This document shows, piece by piece, positions 51,058-59,877 of a stretch of DNA of 64,000 nucleotides. Every line of letters starts with the position of its first letter. Position 1 is the first letter of the stretch. Below the pieces are notes generated by a model. The model was not told where the DNA came from, ran no database searches, and worked only from the letters and a program-made list of their open reading frames with translations. Source of the DNA: Luteibacter yeojuensis (GTDB lineage Bacteria > Pseudomonadota > Gammaproteobacteria > Xanthomonadales > Rhodanobacteraceae); the NCBI RefSeq assembly GCF_011742875.1, contig NZ_JAAQTL010000001.1, positions 62,001-126,000 of the forward strand. The letters are read 5' to 3'. The position numbers were made by a program, and so were the translations under genes.

Positions 51058-52722
51058 ATGTACCGATGGCTCGGTTGCCTCCTGGGCATGACCGTCGTTT
51101 GTTCCGCATCGGCGCAGGTCCGCGCCCCCGCCAATCCCCTGCAGACACTTCCCCGCACCGAGACGCCGCGGCAGGCACCGTCGGTAAAGGTCAACGTGCA
51201 GGCACCGAATCGCGCCTTGGAAGCGCTGCTGGCGCGGCATATCACGCCGTCGCGCTTCGACGTCACCGGCGTGAGGTCGGTTCCGTTCGCCGACGTGGCG
51301 GCCTTTTTTGCGCCGTTGCGCGGGAAAGACACGACCGTCCGCGAACTCGTCGCGGCGGCGGACCGTGTCACCGCTCTCTACAAGGCGAGCGGCTACGCGC
51401 TGTCGTTCGCGTTCGTGCCCAACCAGACGCTTGCGGACGGTGTGGTGAAGATCCAAGTGGTCGAGGGTTACGTGACCGGCGTCGACGTTCGTGGCGATGC
51501 CGGCAACCTCGCGCCGCGCATCGAGGCGATGGCCGCGCACATCGTCGGCGAGCGGCCGTTACGCCAGGAGACTTTCGAGCGCTACACGCAACTCCTTGGC
51601 CAACTGCCCGGCCTGAAGGTGGCGGCGAACGTGCCTCCGCCCACCACGACCGACGGTGCGACGCGGCTCGCTCTCGACGTATCGCGACAGCGCTACGACA
51701 TGAGTTACGGCCTCGACCTGAATCACCCGGGCGCGCAGGGCGTGTTCACCTTGCTGGAAAACGGAGCGACGCCGCTCGGCGAGCAGCTGAGCGTATCCAC
51801 GCTATTTCCCAACGGTGGCGGACAGCGCTTCTATTCGGCCGCCTATGTGCAACCCTTCGGGTCGCGCGGATGGCAGGGCAAGCTGGATGCCAGCCGCTAT
51901 TGGGGTCAGCCGGATACGGATGAGCAGTTGCCTTCGTACCTCGACCATCGGCTGACGCAGGAACGCCTGGCGCTCACGGCGACGTATCCGCTGGTGCTCG
52001 GCAATACGCGCCGGTTGAACCTCGCGATGGGCATGTATGCATCGAGGCAGGACGACCGTTATCGCAACGTGCTCACGGGTGCGATGGTCGCACTGAAGTC
52101 CAGCGTGCGCGTACTCGATGCGGAGCTTTCGTGGTTGTCGGTGGACGACCGGCGCACTCGCCAGTTCGCCATCGCCGTCGCGCACGGGTTCGACGGGCTG
52201 GGTGCCTACTCGCGCTCCGTGAGCAACCTCGGCGTCCTGGGCATCGCGGTGCCGGACGTCGCTTTCACCCGGTACACCGCCAACCTGACCTGGGCGCAAC
52301 AATGGGCACGTAAGCTCGGTACGGTGTTTCGGGCCACTGGCCAGTACAGCGGCGACGCCTTGCCATCGACGGAGCAGATCAACTTCGGCGGACCGAGCTT
52401 CGCGTATGCCTACGATCCGGGCGACGCGGCGGGCGACAGCGGCTGGGCCGCGTCCGCCGAACTCAACCGGAGTTTCGTCCCGGAGGCGAAGTGGATCAAG
52501 TCCGTGGTGCCTTATGTCGCGTACCAGGCGGCACGCGTCTACCTCAACGGCGCACGGCCGTTCATCGACCGTCTCGACTCGGCGGCGCTCGGCGTGCGTG
52601 CCTCGGACAACAGGCATTACTCGATCGACTTCGCCCTGGCCTGGCCCACGGGCGATAAGCCGCCGGAGAGCGAGGACCGCGACATGCGCTGGAATCTCAC
52701 CTTCAGCTACAAGCTCATGTGA
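51058..52722 (+). CDS. TpsB/ShlB-family two-partner secretion outer-membrane transporter
   Basis: A 554-residue outer-membrane protein. Signal peptide is at 1-20 (MYRWLGCLLGMTVVCSASAQ), followed by a Pro-rich linker. A POTRA-2 domain lies at about 62-140 (FDVTGVRSVPFADVAAFFAPLRGK; YALSFAFVPNQTLADGVVKIQVVEGYV) and a second POTRA stretch runs to about 205. The 16-strand barrel ends with NLTFSYKLM. The conserved strand motif FNFGGP-like INFGGPSFAYAYDPGDAAGDSGWA is present. TpsB proteins export a TpsA exoprotein across the outer membrane. No TpsA with a haemagglutination-activity domain is nearby; the Gly-rich lipoprotein upstream is the only candidate partner. Shine-Dalgarno AAGGAGA is 5 bp upstream. 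Confidence 0.9.
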   Translation: MYRWLGCLLGMTVVCSASAQVRAPANPLQTLPRTETPRQAPSVKVNVQAPNRALEALLARHITPSRFDVTGVRSVPFADVAAFFAPLRGKDTTVRELVAAADRVTALYKASGYALSFAFVPNQTLADGVVKIQVVEGYVTGVDVRGDAGNLAPRIEAMAAHIVGERPLRQETFERYTQLLGQLPGLKVAANVPPPTTTDGATRLALDVSRQRYDMSYGLDLNHPGAQGVFTLLENGATPLGEQLSVSTLFPNGGGQRFYSAAYVQPFGSRGWQGKLDASRYWGQPDTDEQLPSYLDHRLTQERLALTATYPLVLGNTRRLNLAMGMYASRQDDRYRNVLTGAMVALKSSVRVLDAELSWLSVDDRRTRQFAIAVAHGFDGLGAYSRSVSNLGVLGIAVPDVAFTRYTANLTWAQQWARKLGTVFRATGQYSGDALPSTEQINFGGPSFAYAYDPGDAAGDSGWAASAELNRSFVPEAKWIKSVVPYVAYQAARVYLNGARPFIDRLDSAALGVRASDNRHYSIDFALAWPTGDKPPESEDRDMRWNLTFSYKLM

Positions 52723-52788
52723 CGCATGTGACCGGCTCTTCACGGTCGCGGCGGCAAGATCCTGCGACCGCCAGCGCCGAGTCCCGCC

Positions 52789-53895
52789 ATGCCCCTGTCC
52801 CTGCACCCGCCGCCGATCCGCTTCGACGAGTCGCTGGAACGCATCGAGCCGGATGAGACCGAGACCGTGGAACAGCTGATCGAGACGCTGACCCGGATCA
52901 ACCAGACCACGCTCGAGCACGAGAAGCATGCGCATCGCTCGGTGCATGCCAAGAGCCATGCGCTGCTGACCGGGGAACTGCTCGTTCCGGCCGACCTCCC
53001 GCGCGAGCTGGCGCAAGGCCTTTTCGCGCGGGAGGGCAGGTATCCGCTGGTGATGAGGCTGTCGACGGTGCCGGGCGACCTGCTGGACGACAGCGTGTCC
53101 ACGCCGCGCGGCATGGCGCTCAAGGTGATCGGGGTGGAGGGCGAGCGACTGGCCGGCAGCGACAATGACGTTACCCAGGATTTCGTACTGGTGAACGGCC
53201 CGGTCTTTTCCGCGCCGAACGCGAAGCGCTTTGCCGCCGCGCTGAAGCTGGTGGCCGCGACCACCGATCGCGCGGAGGGGGCGAAGAAGGCCTTGTCGGC
53301 CGTATTGCGCGGCACCGAACGGGTGATCGAGGCTTTCGGCGGCAGGAGCGCCACGCTGTTGAACCTGGGTGGCCAGCCGGAAACCCACCCCCTGGGCGAT
53401 ACGTATTACAGCCAGGCACCCCTGCGCTTCGGCGATTACGTGGTGAAGCTGTCAGTGGCGCCACGCTCGCCGAACCTGACCGCGCTTACCGATGCCGAGC
53501 TCAACGTCAACGGCAAGCCGAACGGTTTGCGCGAGGCGATGGTGAATCATTTCGCGGCGGAAGGCGGCGAGTGGGATCTGCGGGTGCAGTTCTGCACCGA
53601 TCCCGAATCCATGCCGATCGAGGATGCATCGGTCGCCTGGCCGGAGGAGAAAAGCCCCTACATCGACGTCGCCCGCATCGTCGTGCCTGCGCAACCCGCC
53701 TGGAACGCGGCCCGCCGCGCGGCCATCGACGACGGCATGGCGTTCAGCCCCTGGCATGGCCTGGCGGCCCATCGGCCTTTGGGTTCGGTGATGCGCGCAC
53801 GTCGCGTCGCCTACAAGGTGATGGCCAAGTTCCGCGCGCACCACAACCACGTGACGATTACCGAACCCCGCTCGATGAACGAACTGAAGCTGTGA
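52789..53895 (+). CDS. Catalase-family haem peroxidase-like protein
   Basis: A 368-residue protein of the minimal catalase-like family (SrpA/KatE-core type without the usual N-terminal and C-terminal parts). Visible are the distal His region (HRSVHAKSHALLTGEL), TQDFVLVNGPVFS (containing the distal Asn-like position) and the proximal end MAFSPWHGLAAHRPLGSVMRARRVAYKVMAKFR with Arg and the probable haem-ligand Tyr. It is shorter than true catalases (about 480-700). Related small proteins use organic peroxides or act as peroxygenases. No signal peptide is seen. It is 66 bp after the TpsB gene, but a functional link is not evident. Confidence 0.82.
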   Translation: MPLSLHPPPIRFDESLERIEPDETETVEQLIETLTRINQTTLEHEKHAHRSVHAKSHALLTGELLVPADLPRELAQGLFAREGRYPLVMRLSTVPGDLLDDSVSTPRGMALKVIGVEGERLAGSDNDVTQDFVLVNGPVFSAPNAKRFAAALKLVAATTDRAEGAKKALSAVLRGTERVIEAFGGRSATLLNLGGQPETHPLGDTYYSQAPLRFGDYVVKLSVAPRSPNLTALTDAELNVNGKPNGLREAMVNHFAAEGGEWDLRVQFCTDPESMPIEDASVAWPEEKSPYIDVARIVVPAQPAWNAARRAAIDDGMAFSPWHGLAAHRPLGSVMRARRVAYKVMAKFRAHHNHVTITEPRSMNELKL

Positions 53896-53909
53896 ACTCG
53901 CACACGCCT

Positions 53910-53992
53910 GCAGGAGCCGCTATAGCGGCGAGGGAAACCTGCCTTACCACTTCATGGCTCCATTGGCTTCTCGCCGCTATAGCGGCTCCTAC
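53910..53992. repeat. REP-type inverted repeat pair, class A
   Basis: GCAGGAGCCGCTATAGCGGC at the left (one change at the edge) and perfect inverse ending GCTCCTAC, about 40 bp apart. It separates the convergent catalase-like and phbB genes. Confidence 0.86.
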
Positions 53993-53998
53993 AGGGTA

Positions 53999-54739
53999 TT
54001 ACCAACCCATGTAGTGACCGCCGTTGATGGCCAGGTTGGAGCCAGTGATCCAGCTGGATTCCTCGGCGGTGAGGAACGCCACGGCGTGCGCGATTTCCTC
54101 GGGCCGTCCAAGCCGACCCACGGGAATCTGCGCGATGATCTTGGCGCGGATGTCCTCGGGCACGGCCATGACGAGATCGGTGCCGACATAGCCCGGCGAT
54201 ACCGTGTTCACGGTGATACCGAAACGCGCGTTCTCCTGCGCGAGGGAAATGGTGAACCCGTGTACGCCGGCCTTGGCGGCCGCGTAGTTGGCCTGGCCGT
54301 ACTGGCCCTTCTGTCCGTTGATCGAGCTGATCTGGACGATACGGCCCCATTGTCGCGAACGCATGCCCTCGATCACCGGGCGGGTGACGTTGAAGCAGGC
54401 GTTGAGGTTGGTGTTCACCACCTCGGTCCATTGCTGGTAGTCCATCTTGTGGAACGTGGTGTCGCGCGTGATGCCGGCGTTGTTGACCAGGATTTCCACA
54501 GGCCCGGCCAGCTCCTCCACCGCACGGACCATCGACTCCGCCGAGACGGGGTCGGAGACGTCACCGGGCACCATGACCACGTCGATACCGTCGCGGATCA
54601 TGTCCTCGCGCCATGCGGCGGCGCGGGCCTCGTCGCGGAAGTTGGTGGCGACCCGGTGACCCTGGCGGGCAAGGTAGCGCACGATCGCCGTACCGATGCC
54701 GCCCGTGCCGCCGGTCACCAGTGCCGTTCGCTGCGTCAT
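53999..54739 (-). CDS. phbB: Acetoacetyl-CoA reductase
   Basis: A 246-residue NADPH-dependent SDR that reduces acetoacetyl-CoA to (R)-3-hydroxybutyryl-CoA for polyhydroxyalkanoate synthesis. The opening MTQRTALVTGGTGGIGTAI, the substrate loop QISSINGQKGQYGQANYAAAKAG (catalytic Ser, Tyr and Lys) and NTVSPGYVGTDLV match Ralstonia PhaB closely, also in total length. The ATG at 54739 is preferred; an ATG four codons upstream (54751) sits immediately after GAGG, too close for initiation. No phaA or phaC is in the window, so the pathway partners lie elsewhere. Confidence 0.93.
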   Translation of the reverse strand: MTQRTALVTGGTGGIGTAIVRYLARQGHRVATNFRDEARAAAWREDMIRDGIDVVMVPGDVSDPVSAESMVRAVEELAGPVEILVNNAGITRDTTFHKMDYQQWTEVVNTNLNACFNVTRPVIEGMRSRQWGRIVQISSINGQKGQYGQANYAAAKAGVHGFTISLAQENARFGITVNTVSPGYVGTDLVMAVPEDIRAKIIAQIPVGRLGRPEEIAHAVAFLTAEESSWITGSNLAINGGHYMGW

Positions 54740-54796
54740 ACCTTGCTTCATCCTCGTTCGATTCCCGTGGGTAACCCGTCGCCGGGCAAACGGTTC

Positions 54797-55681
54797 TTAT
54801 AGCGTCGCCGTGGCGCCAAGACTACTGCGGCGAAGCGACGCAGGTGCGAATCCGTGCAGCGCGTCGCGCAGCAGGGTTTCCGGTGTGCCCGCGGTAGACG
54901 GGGACAAGACACCCAGCCGGTCCAGCGCCGCGCGCAGCGCGGGCAGGGGATCGGCGGCATCCACCGGGAGGGCGGCGGTGGACTTGGAGAGCTTCCTGCC
55001 TTCCGCGTCGAGCACCAGCGGGAGGTGCAGGTAACCGGGCGTGGGCAGCGCCAGGAGCCGCTGGAGGTGGATCTGACGGGCGGTGGAATCGAGCAGGTCG
55101 GCTCCCCGGACCACATGGGTGATGCCCTGGTCGGCATCGTCGACCACACAGGCCAGCTGGTAGGACCAGAGGCCCTCCACGCGACGGATGACGAAGTCGC
55201 CCGCCATTTCGCGCAGGTTCTCCGACTGGGCGCCTTGCAGGTCGTCCTCCCAGTGGAGGCTCAGGTCCGGCGCACGCACGCGCCAGGCGTGCGGGCGGGA
55301 AGGGTCCGCGGCGGCCACGCAATGCCCGTCGCGATGGATGCCACCCTGGGACGCCAGGTCCGAGCGGCTGCACCAGCAAGGAAACACCTGGCCGCTTTCG
55401 CGCAGCCCCTCGAAGGCGGCGGCGTACGCTTCCTGCCGTTGCGACTGATAGACAGGAGGCTGGTCCGGAGAAAGGCCGAAGGCGTCCAGCGTGGCCAGGA
55501 TCGTCGCGGCCGACCCGGGAACCTCCCGAGGCGGATCGATGTCTTCGATGCGCACGAGCCATTGGCCCTCGGCGTGCCGGGCTACCAGCCAGCTGCCCAC
55601 CGCCGCCACGAGGGAGCCGAAGTGCAGGGCGCCGGTGGGGGAGGGCGCAAATCGTCCGCGGTAGCGAGGAAGGGCTGTCAT
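54797..55681 (-). CDS. gluQRS: Glutamyl-Q tRNA(Asp) synthetase
   Basis: A 294-residue truncated GluRS-like enzyme lacking an anticodon-binding domain; it attaches glutamate to queuosine 34 of tRNA(Asp). Seen are RFAPSPTGALHFGS (the HIGH-type motif), IEDIDPPREVPG, the zinc-site cysteines in FPCWCSRSDL and the KLSKST motif. The function depends on queuosine and so links to queA earlier in the window. The ATG at 55681 was chosen; a TTG eight codons upstream (55705) is possible. Confidence 0.94.
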   Translation of the reverse strand: MTALPRYRGRFAPSPTGALHFGSLVAAVGSWLVARHAEGQWLVRIEDIDPPREVPGSAATILATLDAFGLSPDQPPVYQSQRQEAYAAAFEGLRESGQVFPCWCSRSDLASQGGIHRDGHCVAAADPSRPHAWRVRAPDLSLHWEDDLQGAQSENLREMAGDFVIRRVEGLWSYQLACVVDDADQGITHVVRGADLLDSTARQIHLQRLLALPTPGYLHLPLVLDAEGRKLSKSTAALPVDAADPLPALRAALDRLGVLSPSTAGTPETLLRDALHGFAPASLRRSSLGATATL

Positions 55682-55828
55682 GGGCTGATTTGAGAGGATT
55701 CTCAAAGGCGTCTAGCCTGGAAACCGACAAGTGTAGGCGATGCCCAGACAGCGGAGCCGCGCCGGACCGGCTTCCCCCGCGCCGACGGGCTTTCCGCCAT
55801 TGAATCGTTCACGCTCCGCCCCGAAAAC

Positions 55829-55847
55829 TTGGCACAGGCGGTGCCAA
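55829..55847. promoter_or_regulatory. Dyad / sigma-54-like element before htpX
   Basis: TTGGCAC-AGGCG-GTGCCAA is a perfect 7-bp inverted repeat. It also fits the sigma-54 pattern TGGCAC-N5-TTGC with one mismatch (GTGC) and correct GG-GC spacing. It ends 28 bp before the ATG. Operator or promoter cannot be told apart by sequence. Confidence 0.4.
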
Positions 55848-55875
55848 TCGCCAGCCGCCATGAGAGAGACAGATC

Positions 55876-56766
55876 ATGTTCAAACGCATTGCCTTGTTCG
55901 TCGCGACCAACCTCGCCGTCATCCTCCTCCTGACCTCTGTCTGCCACGTCCTGGGTATCGACCAGTGGGCGGCCCAGCGTGGCATGGGGATCGGCGGGCT
56001 CATCGTCTTCGCCTCGGTCTTCGGTATGGGCGGCGCCTTCATTTCGCTGGCCATTTCCAAGTGGACGGCGAAGATATCCACCGGCGCGAAGGTGATCACC
56101 GAGCCGCGTAACGAGTCCGAGCGCTGGCTGCTCGACACCGTGCGCCGGCATGCCGAGAAGGCAGGCATCGGCATGCCCGAGGTCGCCGTCTACGACGCCC
56201 CCGAAATGAACGCCTTCGCTACCGGCATGACGCGCAACAACGCCCTGGTCGCGGTAAGCACGGGCTTGCTCCAGCAGATGGACCGCGAGCAGGTATCGGC
56301 CGTGCTTGGCCACGAGATCGGCCACGTTGCCAACGGCGACATGGTGACGCTCACCCTGATCCAGGGCGTGCTGAACACACTGGTCATCGTGCTGGCCCGC
56401 CTCGTCGGCCGCGTGGTCGACAGCTGGCTCAGCGGTGGCCGCGAGCGCGACGGCGAGGGCGGTATCGGTTACTTCGTCGTGGTGATGGTCCTGCAGATCG
56501 TCTTCGGCCTGTTCGCCTCCATGATCGTCATGTGGTTCTCCCGCTGGCGCGAATTCCGGGCCGACGCCGCCGGCGCCAGCCTTGCCGGCCGCGCCTCGAT
56601 GATCTCGGCCCTGCAGCGCCTGTCGGGCAACCACGGCGATACGAGCCTGCCGCAATCCATCCAGGCCTTCGGTATCTCCGGCCACCTGGCCTCGGGCCTC
56701 AAGCGCCTGTTCATGAGCCACCCGCCGATCGAAGAGCGCATCGCCGCCCTCCAGGCCGCCCGCTAG
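55876..56766 (+). CDS. htpX: Membrane zinc protease HtpX
   Basis: A 296-residue inner-membrane metalloprotease of quality control. Two N-terminal helices (about 5-25 and 38-60) precede the cytoplasmic HEIGH motif (His146, Glu147, His150). Two further helices (about 155-180 and 192-215) and the third ligand Glu in FSRWREFRADAAGA follow. It ends SHPPIEERIAALQ, as in the family. It is one of three heat-shock-type genes in this stretch, with htpG and hslR. Confidence 0.95.
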   Translation: MFKRIALFVATNLAVILLLTSVCHVLGIDQWAAQRGMGIGGLIVFASVFGMGGAFISLAISKWTAKISTGAKVITEPRNESERWLLDTVRRHAEKAGIGMPEVAVYDAPEMNAFATGMTRNNALVAVSTGLLQQMDREQVSAVLGHEIGHVANGDMVTLTLIQGVLNTLVIVLARLVGRVVDSWLSGGRERDGEGGIGYFVVVMVLQIVFGLFASMIVMWFSRWREFRADAAGASLAGRASMISALQRLSGNHGDTSLPQSIQAFGISGHLASGLKRLFMSHPPIEERIAALQAAR

Positions 56767-56794
56767 AGGGTGTTGCCCCAGGTGAGGGTTTTCT

Positions 56795-56874
56795 GTGGGA
56801 GCCGCTTCAGCGGCGAAGGGTGCTCGCGGCAGGCTTGTCCGCTGCCGCGGGATCGCCGCCGGAGCGGCTCCCAC
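56795..56874. repeat. REP-type inverted repeat pair, class B
   Basis: Left arm GTGGGAGCCGCTTCAGCGGC; right arm GCCGCCGGAGCGGCTCCCAC, with two changes in the core. It lies between htpX and the htpG promoter. Confidence 0.83.
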
Positions 56875-56897
56875 AAGGTCATCCGCTTGGCGGGGGA

Positions 56898-56926
56898 CTT
56901 TTTTCGCCGACCGCCTGTCCCCATAC
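56898..56926 (+). promoter_or_regulatory. Heat-shock (sigma-32-like) promoter of htpG
   Basis: CTTTTTT (56898-56904), 14-bp spacer, CCCCATAC (56919-56926). The -10 half fits the sigma-32 consensus CCCCATnT in seven of eight bases; the -35 half is weaker than CTTGAAA. It starts 63 bp before the GTG, and htpG is a known sigma-32 target in E. coli. Confidence 0.55.
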
Positions 56927-56960
56927 TCCGGTGCCTGTCCCACCTTGAAGGAACGGCACC

Positions 56961-58826
56961 GTGAGCCAGGAAACCCGTAAGTTCGAAGCCGAGGTCGCCC
57001 AGGTCCTGCACCTGGTGACCCATTCCCTCTACTCGCACAAGGAAATCTTCCTGCGCGAGCTGATTTCCAACGCGTCGGATGCTTGCGACAAGCTGCGTTT
57101 CGAAGCGCTGGCCGACCCCTCCCTGACCGATGGCGATGCCGACCTGCGCATCCAGGTCACGTGGGATCCGGAGGCGCGCACCATCAGCGTGCGCGACAAC
57201 GGCATCGGCATGAGCCGCGACGAAGTGGTCGCCAACATCGGCACCATCGCCAGTTCCGGCACGCGCCGCTACCTCGAGGCGCTGTCAGGCGAGCACAAGG
57301 CGGACGCCCGCCTCATCGGCCAGTTCGGCGTGGGTTTTTATTCGGCTTTCGTCGTCGCCGACAAGGTCACCGTGATCACCCGCCGCGCGGGCCAGCCGGA
57401 AGTGGCCGGCGTGCGCTGGGAAAGCGACGGCAAGGGCGAGTACACCCTTGAGGACGCCAATGTCACCGAGCGCGGCACCACGGTCGTGCTGCACCTCAAG
57501 GCCGACGAAGACGAGTTCCTGAGGTCCTGGACGCTGCGCGGCGCGATCACCAAGTACTCCGACCACGTGGCCTTCCCGATCCGCATGCCGGCCGACAAGG
57601 ACGGCAAGCCCGACCCGACGGAATGGACGACGGTGAATTCCGCGTCCGCGCTCTGGTCGCGCGCGAAGAGCGAGATCAGCGACGAGGAATACCAGAACTT
57701 CTACAAGGCGCTCGGCCACGACTTCAACGACGCACTGGCCTGGACGCACAACCGCGTCGAGGGCAGCCAGAGCTTCACCACGCTGCTTTACGTCCCGGAA
57801 CAGCCGCCCTTCGACCTGATGATGGGCGGCCGCGACGAGCGGAAGGGGCTGAAGCTCTACATCAAGCGCGTCTTCATCATGGACGCGGCCGAGGAACTGC
57901 TGCCGAACTACCTGCGCTTCGTGCGGGGCGTGGTCGATGCCGACGATCTGCCGTTGAACGTGAGCCGCGAGATCCTCCAGCACAACCGCCAGCTCGAGCA
58001 GATCAAGGCGCGCTGCGTAAAGGGCGTGCTCGACCTGCTCGAGCGCATCGCGCGCGACGAACCGGAGAAGTTCGCCACGTTCCTTGCCGGCTTCGGCAAT
58101 ACGCTGAAGGAAGGCATCGTGGAGGACGCGACGAACCGCGAGCGCATCGCGAAGCTGCTGCGCTTCGCCTCCACGAAGGGCGAGGGTGCGGCAAAGACGG
58201 TCTCGTTCGACGATTATATCGGCCGTATGGCCGTGGGCCAGGACACCATCTGGTATGTCACCGCGGACAGCTATGCCGCCGCGGCGGGTAGCCCGCAGCT
58301 GGAAGCGCTGAAGGCCAAGGACATCGAAGTCCTGCTGATGTCCGACCGCGTGGACGAATGGATGCTCGGTTACCTCACCGAGTACGCAGGCAAGCGGCTG
58401 CGCAACGTCGCAAAGGGCGACTTCCCGCTGGACGAGGCGGACAAGGCGAAGCAGGAAGCCGCCGCCACGGCCGCCGCGCCGCTGCTCGAGCGAGCGAAGG
58501 CGTTGTTGGGCGATCGCGTGAAGGAAGTGCGTGTGTCGGCGCGGTTGACCGATTCGCCGTCGTGCCTCGCCCTGGCCGATTTCGACATGGCGCCGCATCT
58601 TGCCCGCCTGCTGCGCGAAGCGGGTCAGGACGTACCGGATGCGAAGCCGGTGCTGGAACTCAATCCTGAACACGCGCTGGTGAAGCGCCTGGCCGCGGAA
58701 ACGGACGACGCGAAGGCCGGCGATCTTGCGAGCCTGCTGTTCGAGCAGGCGGAAATCACCGCCGGTGCGCAGCTGGCCGATCCGGCGGGCTTCGTGCAGC
58801 GGATGAACCGCGTGTTGCTGGGCTGA
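56961..58826 (+). CDS. htpG: Molecular chaperone HtpG (Hsp90)
   Basis: A 621-residue cytoplasmic ATP-dependent chaperone. The GHKL ATPase domain (1-215) shows LRELISNASDACDKLRFEA, VRDNGIGMSRDEV, IGQFGVGFYSAFVVAD and GTTVVLHLK. The middle domain has LYIKRVFIMD, LPNYLRFVRGVVD and LPLNVSREILQ; the dimerisation domain follows to the end. The start is GTG at 56961 with AAGGA 9 bp before it, giving MSQETRKFEAEV, the conserved opening. Confidence 0.96.
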   Translation: MSQETRKFEAEVAQVLHLVTHSLYSHKEIFLRELISNASDACDKLRFEALADPSLTDGDADLRIQVTWDPEARTISVRDNGIGMSRDEVVANIGTIASSGTRRYLEALSGEHKADARLIGQFGVGFYSAFVVADKVTVITRRAGQPEVAGVRWESDGKGEYTLEDANVTERGTTVVLHLKADEDEFLRSWTLRGAITKYSDHVAFPIRMPADKDGKPDPTEWTTVNSASALWSRAKSEISDEEYQNFYKALGHDFNDALAWTHNRVEGSQSFTTLLYVPEQPPFDLMMGGRDERKGLKLYIKRVFIMDAAEELLPNYLRFVRGVVDADDLPLNVSREILQHNRQLEQIKARCVKGVLDLLERIARDEPEKFATFLAGFGNTLKEGIVEDATNRERIAKLLRFASTKGEGAAKTVSFDDYIGRMAVGQDTIWYVTADSYAAAAGSPQLEALKAKDIEVLLMSDRVDEWMLGYLTEYAGKRLRNVAKGDFPLDEADKAKQEAAATAAAPLLERAKALLGDRVKEVRVSARLTDSPSCLALADFDMAPHLARLLREAGQDVPDAKPVLELNPEHALVKRLAAETDDAKAGDLASLLFEQAEITAGAQLADPAGFVQRMNRVLLG

Positions 58827-58839
58827 GGCGATAGTCGTC

Positions 58840-58867
58840 GGGTTCCTGCCTGCGCAGGCAGGAACCC
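58840..58867. repeat. 28-bp perfect palindrome repeat
   Basis: The sequence starts GGGTTCCTGCCTGC and is followed at once by its exact inverse. It resembles the widespread CCTGCCTGCGCAGGCAGG intergenic repeat of many gammaproteobacteria and may act as a weak terminator for htpG. No T-run follows. Confidence 0.75.
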
Positions 58868-58934
58868 AGCGACTCACCTACCCTCGCAAGGCAGCCCGTG
58901 ACCTCCCGGTTCACCCGCTGTTATCGTCGTCCCC

Positions 58935-59840
58935 ATGTCCGCGCTCCTCATCCTGTTCCTCTGCCTCGCCCTCGGCATCCTCTGTCGCCGCTACGCGCCG
59001 CTGCCCGAAGGCATCGTGCCGGGCATCAACTGGTGGGTGTTGAACATCGCGTTGCCGGCCCTCGTGCTGGCGCTGGTGCCGCATGTGCGGATCGATACGC
59101 GGCTCTGGTTCCCCGTGGTCGGCATGTACGTCACCTTTTTCGGTGCGTGGGCGCTGTTCGCGTCTCTCGGCAAGGTCTTTGACTGGTCGCCGCGGCGGGT
59201 GGGATGCCTCGCCCTCGTCTGCGGACTGGGGAACACGTCGTTCATGGGCTATCCGCTGGTCGAGGCCCTGCATGGCAAGGAAGGCCTGTCCATCGCGGTG
59301 ATCGCCGACCAGTTGGGCTGTTTCCCGATGCTCGCCGCCGGTGGCATCGTCGTGGCGTCGTTGTATTCGGGACGGGGAGCCGGCGCTTCCGCGATCGTTC
59401 GCCGCCTGCTTACCTTCCCGGCGTTCATCGCGATGCTGGCGGGCGTAGCCATCGGCTTCGCCGGCGGCATGCCGCCGGCGCTGGAGAAGCCCTTGCTGCA
59501 GATCGGCCAGACCCTGACGCCACTGGCGCTGTTCTCGGTCGGCCTGCAATTCCGTCTGCACCTGCGCCGCGAACAGGTCGGCGCGCTGGCGGCGGGTCTC
59601 GGGTGGAAGCTGCTGCTGGCACCGCTCGCGGTGTTCGGCATGGGCATCGCCGCCGGCGTGGGTGGCCTGACCCTCACGGTAGGCGTGTTGCAGGCCGCCA
59701 TGGCGCCCATGATTTCGGCGGCCATCCTCGCCGACCAGTACGACCTGGAACCCAGGCTGGCCAATACGGTCCTCGGCGCCGGCATCCTCCTTTCCCTCGT
59801 GACGATCCCCTTGGGTAACATGCTCCTGCCCGCGGCATGA
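58935..59840 (+). CDS. AEC-family (auxin efflux carrier type) transporter
   Basis: A 301-residue inner-membrane protein with about ten hydrophobic helices in two halves: LILFLCLALGILCRRYAPLP at the start, the VCGLGNTSFMGYPLVEALHG block in the middle and VGVLQAAMAPMISAAILADQYDLEP near the end. The two conserved glycine/asparagine crossover segments are typical of AEC transporters (malonate MdcF, YfdV). Substrates are usually carboxylates or amino acids; no neighbour hints at which. It is followed 37 bp later by hslR. Confidence 0.88.
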   Translation: MSALLILFLCLALGILCRRYAPLPEGIVPGINWWVLNIALPALVLALVPHVRIDTRLWFPVVGMYVTFFGAWALFASLGKVFDWSPRRVGCLALVCGLGNTSFMGYPLVEALHGKEGLSIAVIADQLGCFPMLAAGGIVVASLYSGRGAGASAIVRRLLTFPAFIAMLAGVAIGFAGGMPPALEKPLLQIGQTLTPLALFSVGLQFRLHLRREQVGALAAGLGWKLLLAPLAVFGMGIAAGVGGLTLTVGVLQAAMAPMISAAILADQYDLEPRLANTVLGAGILLSLVTIPLGNMLLPAA

Positions 59841-59877
59841 CCTTGGTATTCAACAGTACGCCTGCATCCTCCCTCAC

